Assembly (NCBI RefSeq): GCF_036002945.1
Contig: NZ_CP108529.1
Coordinates: 6,939,001 to 7,003,000 of the forward strand
Source of the DNA: Streptomyces sp. NBC_01224
GTDB taxonomy: Bacteria; Actinomycetota; Actinomycetes; Streptomycetales; Streptomycetaceae
DNA: 64,000 bases
Direction of reading: 5' to 3'
Shown here: positions 41,256-49,710 of the stretch, piece by piece
Layout of the letters: each line of letters opens with the position of its first letter
How positions within the stretch are numbered: the first letter of the stretch is position 1
Translations under genes and position numbers: made by a program
Notes under the pieces: model-generated
Database searches by the model: none
Seen by the model: only the letters and a program-made list of their open reading frames with translations
Told to the model about the DNA's origin: nothing

Positions 41256-42325
41256 GTCCGTCTCCGTCCTGCGATCCGACGTCCTGTGACCTGAAGTCCC
41301 GTGACCTGAAGTCCCGTGACCTGAAGTCCTGCGGACCGAAGTCCTGCGGACCGAAGTCCTGCGGACCGAAGTCCTGCGATCCGTCGTGCGGCGAGGCCCG
41401 CACCCAGTCGTCCCGCCACACACACGCCGAGGGCCAGCGCACTCACCCGGCGCGACAGCCGTACCGCGCGTTCGATGTCCTCGGTCTCCACCGCCCGGCC
41501 CGCCTCCCCGTTGAGGACGGGGCGGTGTTCGACCCGGCCGCCGTACGCGAGAGTCCCGCCGAGCCGTACGCCGAGCGCACCCGCGAACGAGGCCTCCACC
41601 GGGCCCGCGTTGGGGCTCGGGTGCTTCGCCGCGTCGGCCCGCCACGCCCGTACGGCTCCACGCGGCCGCCCCCCGGCGGCCACGGCGAGCAGGGCTGTGA
41701 GCCGGGCACCGGGCCAGCCCGCGAGGTCGTCGAGGCGGGCCGAGGCCCAGCCGTAGCGCCGGTGGCGGGGCGACTTGTGGCCGACCATGGCGTCGAGGGT
41801 GTTGGCGGCCCGGAATCCGACGAGCCCGGGCACACCGGCCAGCGCACCCCACACCAGGGCGCCGACCACGGCGTCCGAGGTGTTCTCGGCCACGGACTCC
41901 ACCACGGCGCGGGCGATCTGCGGTCCGTCGAGGGAGTACGGGTCGCGCCCGCACAGATGCGGCAGACGCTCGCGGGCCGACTCGATGTCACCGGCCGCCA
42001 GGGCGCCGCCGATCGCCCGGGCCTCACGCCCCAGGGACGTACCGCCGACGACGGACCAGGTGGCGGCCGCGGTCAGCGCGACGGAGGCGACGGGGTGGCT
42101 GCGTACGGCACGGGTGATCAGCGCCGCACCACCCGCGGCGCCTCCGGCGCACACGAGCATGTGCAGCGCGCCCCACCCGCGGTGGTCGCGCCACAGACGC
42201 CGCTCGACGCCCGCTGCGGCCCGCCCGAAGGCGGCGACCGGATGTCCCCTGCGGGGGTCACCGAGCAGCAGATCGCCGATCAGACCGGCCGTGGCGCCGT
42301 ACGCGAAAATGCGGTCGGCACGCAC
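41252..42325 (-). CDS. cobD: Adenosylcobinamide-phosphate synthase with repeat tail
   Basis: A 357-residue integral membrane protein of the CobD/CbiB family, which joins aminopropanol (phosphate) to adenosylcobyric acid. Landmarks are LLLGDPRRGHPVAAFGRAAA at the start, the motif VESVAENTSDAVVGALVWGA (about 142-161), FRAANTLDAMVGHKSPRHRR, and DAAKHPSPNAGPVEASFAGA. Residues from about 313 onward are an added tail of five-residue repeats (AGLRS three times, then TGLQV-like) encoded by 15-bp tandem DNA repeats; typical CobD proteins stop near 320. The start is GTG and is preceded by a B12 riboswitch and a possible leader ORF. Head of the first cob operon. Confidence 0.94.
   Translation of the reverse strand: MRADRIFAYGATAGLIGDLLLGDPRRGHPVAAFGRAAAGVERRLWRDHRGWGALHMLVCAGGAAGGAALITRAVRSHPVASVALTAAATWSVVGGTSLGREARAIGGALAAGDIESARERLPHLCGRDPYSLDGPQIARAVVESVAENTSDAVVGALVWGALAGVPGLVGFRAANTLDAMVGHKSPRHRRYGWASARLDDLAGWPGARLTALLAVAAGGRPRGAVRAWRADAAKHPSPNAGPVEASFAGALGVRLGGTLAYGGRVEHRPVLNGEAGRAVETEDIERAVRLSRRVSALALGVCVAGRLGAGLAARRIAGLRSAGLRSAGLRSAGLQVTGLQVTGLQVTGRRIAGRRRT
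41266..41385 (-). repeat. Eight 15-bp tandem repeats in the 3' end of cobD
   Basis: Eight consecutive 15-base units start at 41266. Units 5-7 are identical (GTCCTGCGGACCGAA), units 3-4 are identical (GTCCCGTGACCTGAA), and units 1, 2 and 8 are variants. The period equals five codons, so copy-number change keeps the cobD frame and its overlap with cobQ. Confidence 0.95.
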
Positions 42326-42328
42326 GGC

Positions 42329-42415
42329 TCAACCGGCCGATACGCCTCGAAGGACCTTCGTACAGGCGGCTCTCGTCGAGAGCGCCACAGCAACGGACGC
42401 ACGGCAGCCAGGCAT
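42329..42415 (-). CDS. Possible 28-residue leader ORF between the B12 riboswitch and cobD
   Basis: An ATG at 42415-42413 has GAGGA about nine bases upstream. It opens 28 codons (MPGCRASVAVALSTRAACTK at the start) and ends in TGA three bases before the cobD GTG. The cobD start itself has no good ribosome site. The frame lies where the riboswitch would exert control, and two short hairpins (around 42369-42383 and 42340-42360) fall inside it. Translation of the leader could hand ribosomes to cobD. It may instead be chance; only conservation can tell. Confidence 0.35.
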   Translation of the reverse strand: MPGCRASVAVALSTRAACTKVLRGVSAG

Positions 42416-42461
42416 GGCGATATGTCCTCACTCAGGGTCCGCGCCCTGGTTCGACGTGACC

Positions 42462-42611
42462 GGCGACGAGAGTCTCCTGGCTCCCGGATCCGCAGTTCCC
42501 CCGGCCTTCCAACCCGCTCGCGCGTGCCGTGACTTCCGGTGTGGGGGACTGCTCCCCGGTGACAGTGGCGGGACCGCGCCGGATTCGCACCGGCTTCCTC
42601 TGCTGTCGCCG
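42462..42611 (-). ncRNA. Cobalamin (B12) riboswitch
   Basis: On the minus strand the conserved core is GGTGCGAATCCGGCGCGGTC followed by CCGCCACTGT (about 42590-42555). The B12-box-like GGGAGCCAGGAGACTC is at 42486-42471. CGGCGAC at 42611-42605 pairs with GTCGCCG at 42468-42462 as the closing P1 helix. It lies 137 bases upstream of cobD and oriented toward it. It should repress the cobD-cobQ-cobN-chelatase-cobO-cobB-cobI run when adenosylcobalamin is abundant. No U-rich terminator follows, so control at translation initiation is more likely (inference). Confidence 0.95.
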
Positions 42612-42717
42612 TAATTGGCTCCGGCAGTCCACCACGCTCCGCGAACGCCCGTCAACTTGCCGTTGACCTGCGACGGTGCAGTGTGCTGAGCCCCACATCG
42701 GACCGGGCACACCACAA

Positions 42718-42748
42718 CGGGCCGGACACACGAGGTGTGTCCGGCCCG
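42718..42748 (-). terminator. Terminator of the pit operon
   Basis: CGGGCCGGACACA at 42718-42730 pairs perfectly with 42736-42748, with a 5-base loop. It begins 24 bases after the stop of the small membrane gene on the minus strand and separates the pit operon from the B12 riboswitch leader. Confidence 0.85.
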
Positions 42749-42772
42749 ACGGGGGAGTGCGCGGAGGAGGGC

Positions 42773-43003
42773 TCAGGCGACGATCAGATAGATCCCGTAC
42801 GCGACCGCCGCAGCGCACAGCGCGAAGCAGACGTAAGCGCCGACGCGGGCCAGCAGGAGCGAGCCTCCGGAGCCGCCCTGCGCCGCCGGTTCGGGCTGCT
42901 TGGAGAGACCGACGATGCCCAGGGTGAAGAAACCCACCAGCGCGACGGTGACGACGAGGGAGACGCCGAAGACGGAGCCGAGGGCTGCCCAGTCGATGTT
43001 CAT
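42773..43003 (-). CDS. Small membrane protein downstream of the phosphate transporter
   Basis: A 76-residue protein with two hydrophobic segments: WAALGSVFGVSLVVTVALVG plus FFTLGIVGLS (about 5-34), and LARVGAYVCFALCAAAVAYG plus IYLIVA (about 50-76). A short Gly/Ser/Gln-rich loop separates them. The ATG has AAGGA seven bases upstream. It lies 35 bases after the Pit gene on the same strand with a shared terminator, so it is likely co-expressed and may assist the transporter. Similar small genes follow pit genes in other Streptomyces (from memory). The function is unknown. Confidence 0.75.
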   Translation of the reverse strand: MNIDWAALGSVFGVSLVVTVALVGFFTLGIVGLSKQPEPAAQGGSGGSLLLARVGAYVCFALCAAAVAYGIYLIVA

Positions 43004-43038
43004 GCTGAATCCTTAGACGGCCTGCCTAGGCGGCTGGC

Positions 43039-44304
<1,266 letters not shown>

Positions 44305-44351
44305 TTACCCAGGCAATCGTTCGACGTCATTGGCACGTGGACCGTAGGCAA

Positions 44352-44373
44352 CCTGGATGAACGGAAGATGAAC
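44352..44373 (-). promoter_or_regulatory. PHO box (PhoP direct repeats) upstream of pit
   Basis: On the minus strand two 11-base direct repeat units follow each other: GTTCATC-TTCC (44373-44363) and GTTCATC-CAGG (44362-44352). This matches the Streptomyces PhoP repeat unit, GTTCACC followed by four less conserved bases. The site is 48-69 bases before the Pit start, as expected for activation under phosphate limitation. Confidence 0.85.
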
Positions 44374-44566
44374 TGGGCAGGGCGCTGTGGTGACTCCAAC
44401 CGGAGTCGGGCCGTTCCGTTTGTCCTTCGCGGGGCGGTGGGGGCCGGGCGAAGGGGCGATTCGGGCCCGATTCGCCCTCTGTCACCCCCTTTGTAAACTT
44501 CTCCGGTTTGTGACTTATCCCCCCGATCGCATGCCCGTTCGCCTCCAGGGCTGACAGGATCTCCGC

Positions 44567-45226
44567 ATGAGCGATCAGCAACGGGATGCGATCGAACGTG
44601 CCTGGGGCGGTGTCGTCGCCACCGCCCGCAGGACGGCGGCGGACGGCCTCGTCGTCGGGACCTCGGGAAATGTGTCGGCACGGGTCGGCGGGACGGTCCT
44701 GGTCACCCCGAGCGGAGTGCCGTACGACCGGCTCCGCCCCGAGGACGCCGTCGGCGTCGATCTGGAAGGCAACCGTGTCCTCGGCGAACTGGCCCCGACC
44801 AGCGAACTCCCGCTCCATCTCGCGGTCTACCGGAACAGTGATGCGGCCGCCGTCGTGCATACCCACGCGGTGCACGCCACGGCCGTCTCCACCTTGGTCC
44901 CCGAGGTCCCTTCGGTCCACTACGCCGCAGCCATGCTCGGGGGCCCCGTCCGGGTCGCGGCCTATGCGCGCTACGGGACCGAGGAGCTGGCCGAGAACAT
45001 GCTCGCCGCTCTGCGGGGCCGTACGGGCTGCCTGCTCCAGAACCACGGAACCGTGACCTACGGAGCGACCCTGGACGAGGCGTACGACCGGACCGCCCAG
45101 CTGGAATGGCTCTGCCGGCTGTGGCTCACCGCAAGCTCCGTCCCCGGACACACACCGGCCCTGCTCTCCCCGGCCCAGCTGCGCGACGTACAGGAGGCAC
45201 TGAAGGGATACGGGCAACCGGGCTGA
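44567..45226 (+). CDS. Class II aldolase/adducin family protein
   Basis: A 219-residue zinc-dependent aldolase (fuculose-1-phosphate aldolase-like). Landmarks are GLVVGTSGNVSAR (about 28-40), VLVTPSGVPYDRL, ELPLHLAVYRNSDAAAVVHT with H-T-H metal ligands (VVHTHAVHATAVS, near 97), the third His in CLLQNHGTVTYGATLDEAYD (near 160), and an acidic residue in SELPLH. It would cleave sugar phosphates or related aldols, or act in a salvage step. It is transcribed away from pit across 262 bases that contain the PHO box. An alpha/beta hydrolase gene follows 124 bases later. The substrate is unknown. Confidence 0.9.
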   Translation: MSDQQRDAIERAWGGVVATARRTAADGLVVGTSGNVSARVGGTVLVTPSGVPYDRLRPEDAVGVDLEGNRVLGELAPTSELPLHLAVYRNSDAAAVVHTHAVHATAVSTLVPEVPSVHYAAAMLGGPVRVAAYARYGTEELAENMLAALRGRTGCLLQNHGTVTYGATLDEAYDRTAQLEWLCRLWLTASSVPGHTPALLSPAQLRDVQEALKGYGQPG

Positions 45227-45350
45227 CCCGGCCCCTGCCTGTCCCCGCCGTCCCGGCTGTCCCATCCCATCCGTCCGTCCTGCCCCCGGCGGCGCACCGG
45301 ACGGCCCCCGTCCGCTGGCAGGGCGCGGCGCACCCCACGACACTGAAGCG

Positions 45351-46478
45351 GTGCGCCCGGCAACAGTCACGGCAGCAGCCGTCACCACGATCCTCGGCGT
45401 CGGTGCGGCAACGGTCGCGGCCGGCCGGTACGCCAGCGACGCCGCCCTCAGAGTGCCGTCCGGACGACCGCTCCCCGCCGACCGCAGACTCACCGTGCAC
45501 GCCACAGCGGCCGGGCAGGTCACCCTGACCCGCTCCTTCGCCGCCCTGCGGCCCGGTACGTACGGACTGGTGGGCGACGACGTCCACGCCGTCGTCGGCC
45601 CGGTGATCGAACACGCCCACCACGCCCCCGACACCGTCGTCCGCAGACTGGAACGGGTCAACCGCGGCAGCCTGGAAACCGGCGCCAAGGTCCGCGTCAC
45701 CCCGCAACTGCACAGCGGCGACCCCTCATCGGCCCTCGGACTCGATCACAGGGAAGTCGAGATCCCCGGCGAACTCGGCCCCCTGCCCGCCTGGTTCCTG
45801 CCCGGCCCCCGCGACACCTGGGTCATCACCGTGCACGGCCTCGGTACCACCAGGGAACACCCCATGAACGTCATGGAGTTCCTGCACGATCTGCGCCTGC
45901 CCGTGCTCGACCTGGCCTACCGCGGTGACGCCGGAGCCCCACGTTCCCCGGACGGCCTCATCCACCTCGGCGAGTCCGAATGGCGCGACCTGGACGCGGC
46001 GATCCGCTTCGCCGTGCGGTACGGAGCCGAGAAGGTCGTCCTGCACGGCTGGTCCACCGGCGCCTCGATGGCACTGCACGCGGCCGTCAACTCCGCGCTC
46101 CGCAATCGGATCTGCGGTCTCGTCCTCGACTCCCCGGTCCTGGACTGGGTCACCACGCTGCGCGCCCTGGCCGTCGCCCGCGGTGTCCCGACCGCACTGC
46201 TGCCGCTCGCCGTCCGGGCCGCCCAGGGGCAGACAGGGCTGCGCGGCGCCCGGCTCCTGGACGGCTCCCTCGCAATGGCGCTGCATGTCCCGACCCTGAT
46301 CTTCCACGGCCCGGACGACACCCTGGCCCCCTGGCAGCCGTCCCGCGATCTGGCCGCCCGCCGTCCGGACCTGGTCGCCCTGCGCGCCGTACCGCAGGCT
46401 CCGCACGCGGCGATGTGGAATGCCGACCCGGTCCACTACGAAGAGGCCCTGCGCCGCTTCCTCACGCCTCTGATGTGA
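45351..46478 (+). CDS. Membrane-anchored or exported alpha/beta hydrolase
   Basis: A 375-residue alpha/beta hydrolase. The N terminus (RPATVTAAAVTTILGVGAAT) is a single hydrophobic segment that could act as signal anchor. The next 110 residues are a beta-rich entry domain. The hydrolase fold begins at WVITVHGLGTTREHPMNVME (oxyanion HG, near 160). The nucleophile elbow is H-G-W-S-T-G-A-S (Ser near 235). The acid is likely in TLIFHGPDDTLAPWQPS, and the catalytic His in VPQAPHAAMWN. The GTG start follows CTGAAGCG and fits the short leader. The substrate is unknown. Confidence 0.85.
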   Translation: MRPATVTAAAVTTILGVGAATVAAGRYASDAALRVPSGRPLPADRRLTVHATAAGQVTLTRSFAALRPGTYGLVGDDVHAVVGPVIEHAHHAPDTVVRRLERVNRGSLETGAKVRVTPQLHSGDPSSALGLDHREVEIPGELGPLPAWFLPGPRDTWVITVHGLGTTREHPMNVMEFLHDLRLPVLDLAYRGDAGAPRSPDGLIHLGESEWRDLDAAIRFAVRYGAEKVVLHGWSTGASMALHAAVNSALRNRICGLVLDSPVLDWVTTLRALAVARGVPTALLPLAVRAAQGQTGLRGARLLDGSLAMALHVPTLIFHGPDDTLAPWQPSRDLAARRPDLVALRAVPQAPHAAMWNADPVHYEEALRRFLTPLM

Positions 46479-46587
46479 CCTGATGCGAGGGATCGGCCGA
46501 TTGGTGCCGGACCCGCCCGCCACCCCTTCCACCGCGAATTCGGGTTCCGTTTGGGCTTTCGGGCCGTCAGGGGCAAGACTGCTCCCC

Positions 46588-47973
46588 GTGACGTCCCGTA
46601 CCCCGCGCGACTCCAGGCTGCGACTTGTCCGCCCGCGACCCCTTGCCACCGCTCGCAAGGCCGTGACCACCCGGCGCACCAGGCCGGCTCCCCGCCCCCC
46701 GGAGGGCACCCCTCCCAGGGCGGAACTGGCCCGCCAGGCCAGGACGGCCCTCGCCGACGCTGTACGGATCGCCCGCTGGGCAGCCGACGGCGCGATCCCC
46801 GGCGCGCCGCCCCTGGCCGCCCAGGCCCTCGAACGGGCCGCGACAGCCCTGGAGTTGTCCCCGGCCCAGGTGCGCTCCGGCTGGGACCGGGCCCGGCTCG
46901 CCGGTCTGGTCGAACTGCACGGCGACACCGCACGCCCCGGCTGGCGGCTGCGCGCCTGGGACCGCGACGACTCCGCCGTGCTCCGCGGCTGGGTGGCGCT
47001 CTTCGATGCCTGGTCGCTCGTCCACCCCGCCCCCGAGGGCATCGAGTCCACCGCGGTCGCAGAGGCCGTCGAGGCCGTGCCGCAGGTGCTCTCCCTTCTC
47101 CAGCTCTCGGCGGGCCCGGTCACCGTGCCCGCCCTCCTGGACCTTCTCGGCCAGCGTGTCGCGGAACTCCACGAGGAGCGCTGCGAGGTGCCGTACGGTC
47201 CGCAGGCGCCGCCCGCACCGGCCGAATCCGCCCCCGCGGCACACCCCGCAACCCTGGTCGCCCTCCTTCTCGACTGGGCCCTTGAGGGACTGGCCGCGGT
47301 AGGCGCGCTCACCCTCGGCGCCGGACATGCCACCCTCACCCCGCTCGGCAACTGGGCGGTCTGGGTCAAGCTGGAACAGATCTGCGTCGCGGCCCAGAGT
47401 CCGGCCGGGAACATCGAGCAGTCCGCCGCAGACATGCTGCTCGGCTGCGCCCGGCTCACCCCCGGCCCGGCCCGCGCCGAATACCGGGCCTGGCTCGCCG
47501 CCCGCCCCGTCGGCAGTGCCGTTGCCGAACTCCTCGGCGTTGCCCGCGGGGAGGACGCGCTGCTGCGCGGGCTCGCCTTCGAGGCGCTCCGGGTCGTCGG
47601 CGCACCCGCCGAGCCCGAGGTGCGCTCCGTCGTGGGCGACCCCTCGCTGCGCCCCTACGCGTTGCTGTGGCTGGCCGAGTACGGCGGAACGGACCCCGAG
47701 GACGCCCAGGACGTCCTCAGCCGCGAGGAAGCCACCTGGCTCTGGGTCGACACCGCGGCGGCGGTCGCGGACCACGGCGAGACCGGGCTGCTGGTCCGCC
47801 ATCTCGACTCGGCCGTCCAGGGCACGGTGCCGGCGCTGCTGGACGAGGTACGGGCGGTCGGCCATCCGCGCACCGTGCAGGTCCTGGTGGCCCTGGCCGC
47901 CGCGCACCCGGACCCCGCGCTGGCCAAAGCGGTGCGCCGGGCCGCGTTCCAGGTGCACACGGGCGGCGCGTAG
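46588..47973 (+). CDS. Helical repeat-like protein of unknown function
   Basis: A 461-residue cytosolic protein, rich in Ala and Leu. The first 50 residues are basic and Pro/Arg-rich. Residues 50-460 are predominantly helical, with repeated segments such as ALVRIARWAADG-like text, VAELLGVARGEDALLRGLAF, EVRSVVGDPSLRPYALLWLA and PALLDEVRAVGHPRTVQVLV. Those segments resemble HEAT or armadillo-type repeats. No catalytic motif is seen. The GTG is chosen because upstream sequence in the frame is not protein-like. Related proteins are found in other Streptomyces, annotated as hypothetical (from memory). It ends at a hairpin shared with the convergent VOC gene. Confidence 0.65.
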   Translation: MTSRTPRDSRLRLVRPRPLATARKAVTTRRTRPAPRPPEGTPPRAELARQARTALADAVRIARWAADGAIPGAPPLAAQALERAATALELSPAQVRSGWDRARLAGLVELHGDTARPGWRLRAWDRDDSAVLRGWVALFDAWSLVHPAPEGIESTAVAEAVEAVPQVLSLLQLSAGPVTVPALLDLLGQRVAELHEERCEVPYGPQAPPAPAESAPAAHPATLVALLLDWALEGLAAVGALTLGAGHATLTPLGNWAVWVKLEQICVAAQSPAGNIEQSAADMLLGCARLTPGPARAEYRAWLAARPVGSAVAELLGVARGEDALLRGLAFEALRVVGAPAEPEVRSVVGDPSLRPYALLWLAEYGGTDPEDAQDVLSREEATWLWVDTAAAVADHGETGLLVRHLDSAVQGTVPALLDEVRAVGHPRTVQVLVALAAAHPDPALAKAVRRAAFQVHTGGA

Positions 47974-47990
47974 CGCGGGTGAGTCCGCGT

Positions 47991-48018
47991 CGGACGGGCT
48001 TGGCCCCAAGCCCGTCCG
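47991..48018. terminator. Bidirectional terminator between convergent genes
   Basis: CGGACGGGCTTGG at 47991-48003 pairs perfectly with 48006-48018. It lies between the stops at 47973 (plus) and 48031 (minus). Confidence 0.82.
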
Positions 48019-48030
48019 GCCGACCGCCCG

Positions 48031-48444
48031 TCAGTCCGCCGACCCCGGTGCGTACGTCCCGAAGCTCCACACATTGCCCTCCGCGTCCCGCGCAATGAAG
48101 TCGCGGGAGCCGTAGTCCTGGTCCGTCGGCGGCATCAGGATCTCCACCCCGTGTTCCACGGCCCGGGCGTGATGCTCATCGACCTCGTCCACCACGACGT
48201 AGACACCGGCCGGGCCGGCGCCCTGCATCGCCTTGGCGAAGACACCCTCGCGGCCCTTGGAGCCCAGCATCACCCTGCCGTTGCCGCAGGACAGCTCCGC
48301 ATGAAGCACCGTGCCGTTCTCGCCCTCGTACACCGCTTCCTCGGTGAAGCCGAGGCCCTCCGTCAGCGTCCTGATCGCGGCCTTCGCGTCGTCGTACAGA
48401 ATCGTCGGATAGATCGTCGGAACGCCGGCCGGTGCGCCTGCCAT
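48031..48444 (-). CDS. VOC-family protein (PhnB/glyoxalase-like)
   Basis: A 137-residue single VOC domain. It begins PTIYPTILYDDAKAAIRTLT and has GFTEEAVYEGENGTVLHAEL, VYVVVDEVDEHHARAVEHGV and ends PTDQDYGSRDFIARDAEGNV. The last motif and the spacing of acidic residues fit the PhnB-like (demethylmenaquinone methyltransferase-like) branch, which often lacks a proven enzyme activity. The ATG has AGAAGGGG upstream; a GTG three codons earlier would be too close to that site. The substrate is unknown. Confidence 0.85.
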   Translation of the reverse strand: MAGAPAGVPTIYPTILYDDAKAAIRTLTEGLGFTEEAVYEGENGTVLHAELSCGNGRVMLGSKGREGVFAKAMQGAGPAGVYVVVDEVDEHHARAVEHGVEILMPPTDQDYGSRDFIARDAEGNVWSFGTYAPGSAD

Positions 48445-48547
48445 CGCGCTCACCCCTTCTCGTACTCCCGAGACCTTCTTCTGTGATCTGCATCTCAGTC
48501 TTCCACCGGCCGCTGACAACGGCTCGGCTCGGCCCAAGGGGCCCGGC

Positions 48548-49438
48548 TCAGCGGAAGGTGTTGCAGTCGGCCATGTCTCCGCTGCGGAAGCCGGTGGTGA
48601 ACCACTGCTGCCGCTGCACGGCCGAGCCGTGCGTCCAGGACTCGGGCGTGACCCGGCCCTGGAACCTCTCCTGGATCCGGTCGTCGCCGACAGCGGCCGC
48701 CGCATCGAGTCCGTCCCGGATGTCCGCCTGTGTCAACGAGGTGATCAGCGGCCGCCCGGTCGATTCGTCGGGCGTGGTCGTCGCGTGATGCGCCCAGACC
48801 CCGGCGTAACAGTCCGCCTGCAGTTCCACCTTGACCGCATTGCTGTTGGCGCCGGTCTGCCTGTCCTGCGAACGGCTCAGCGTCCCCATGAGGTCCTGTA
48901 CACGGTGCCCGTACTCATGGGCGACGACGTACGCCTGGGCGAACGGGCCGCCGCTGGAGCCGAACTTCGTCCGCAGCTCGTCGAAGAAACCCAGGTCCAG
49001 ATAGACCTTCCGGTCACCCGGGCAGTAGAACGGCCCGACCGCCGAGGTCGCGGTGCCGCACGCGGTGGCGATCCGGTCGGTGAACAGGACCGTCGGCGCA
49101 TCCGTATACGTCCCGCCGCGCCGCCGGAACTCCTGCTTCCAGTAGTCCTGCACGCTGTTGACCACCGCGACGATCCGGCAGTCCTCCCTGGTGTTCGCGT
49201 CCTGTCCGGTCCGGCAGGACTGCTGCACCTGCGCTGCCGAGGACGCGGTCGCCGTCGTGCCGGAGCCGCCGGACGACAGGCCGAGCTGATCGGGGCCGAC
49301 GCCGAAGAGCAGCCCCAGGATCAGTGCGATGAGACCGGCGATGCCACCGCCCACGGTGGCCTTGCCGCCGGGGATGCGGCTGCCGCGCACATCCTGGACC
49401 TCGGACGTGTCCAGATCGGCGTCGTCGTCGAACTGCAT
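48548..49438 (-). CDS. Membrane-anchored neutral zinc metallopeptidase (YpfJ/KPN_02809 family)
   Basis: A 296-residue protein. The N-terminal 25 residues are acidic (MQFDDDADLDTSEVQDVRGS). A membrane segment (VGGGIAGLIALILGLLFGVG, about 28-47) is followed by a Ser/Thr/Gly-rich linker. The external peptidase domain has FYCPGDRKVYLDLGFFDELR, the zinc site H-E-Y-G-H near residue 174 (AYVVAHEYGHRVQDLMG), and the third ligand region in VELQADCYAGVWAHH. The family also ends with DCNTF, as here. A role in cell-envelope protein turnover is likely but unproven. The ATG at an M-Q-F-D-D start is the family N terminus. Confidence 0.92.
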   Translation of the reverse strand: MQFDDDADLDTSEVQDVRGSRIPGGKATVGGGIAGLIALILGLLFGVGPDQLGLSSGGSGTTATASSAAQVQQSCRTGQDANTREDCRIVAVVNSVQDYWKQEFRRRGGTYTDAPTVLFTDRIATACGTATSAVGPFYCPGDRKVYLDLGFFDELRTKFGSSGGPFAQAYVVAHEYGHRVQDLMGTLSRSQDRQTGANSNAVKVELQADCYAGVWAHHATTTPDESTGRPLITSLTQADIRDGLDAAAAVGDDRIQERFQGRVTPESWTHGSAVQRQQWFTTGFRSGDMADCNTFR

Positions 49439-49621
49439 GGGCACCACCCTCTGCTCCGGCCGCGGTGGTCTCACCACCTCCGCCGAGTATTAGGTAGTTC
49501 ACACCGCAATGCCCTTTTTTGGTCGCGCGGTGGAGTGGAGCGGCAGCACTGAGCGAGTTTTCGGCAAGTGCCGTGAGTGCATGCGGAAAAGCAGTTGCAC
49601 ACCGCCAGTAGAATGACCCGT

Positions 49622-49648
49622 ATGGCAAATCTCCTTGTGCATGAGTAG
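49622..49648 (+). CDS. Possible leaderless leader peptide MANLLVHE upstream of the ABC-F gene
   Basis: ATG-GCA-AAT-CTC-CTT-GTG-CAT-GAG-TAG encodes eight residues and ends 62 bases before the ABC-F start. A TAGAAT -10-like hexamer sits at 49609-49614, which would start transcription at or near base 49621. The mRNA would then begin directly with this ATG; there is no Shine-Dalgarno sequence in front. Several ABC-F genes in other bacteria are controlled by stalling on a short leader. The role here is inference, and the frame could be chance. Confidence 0.35.
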   Translation: MANLLVHE

Positions 49649-49710
49649 CGGCGTCGAGTCGAACTCTGTCATCGTCCCGTCCGCCGTCCACACCGCCCTG
49701 GAGTTTTACC

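Noticed and set aside
49645..49680. A tRNA-like T-arm (GAGTCGAACTC) before the ABC-F gene
   Set aside because: No acceptor stem, anticodon arm or D-arm can be formed around it.
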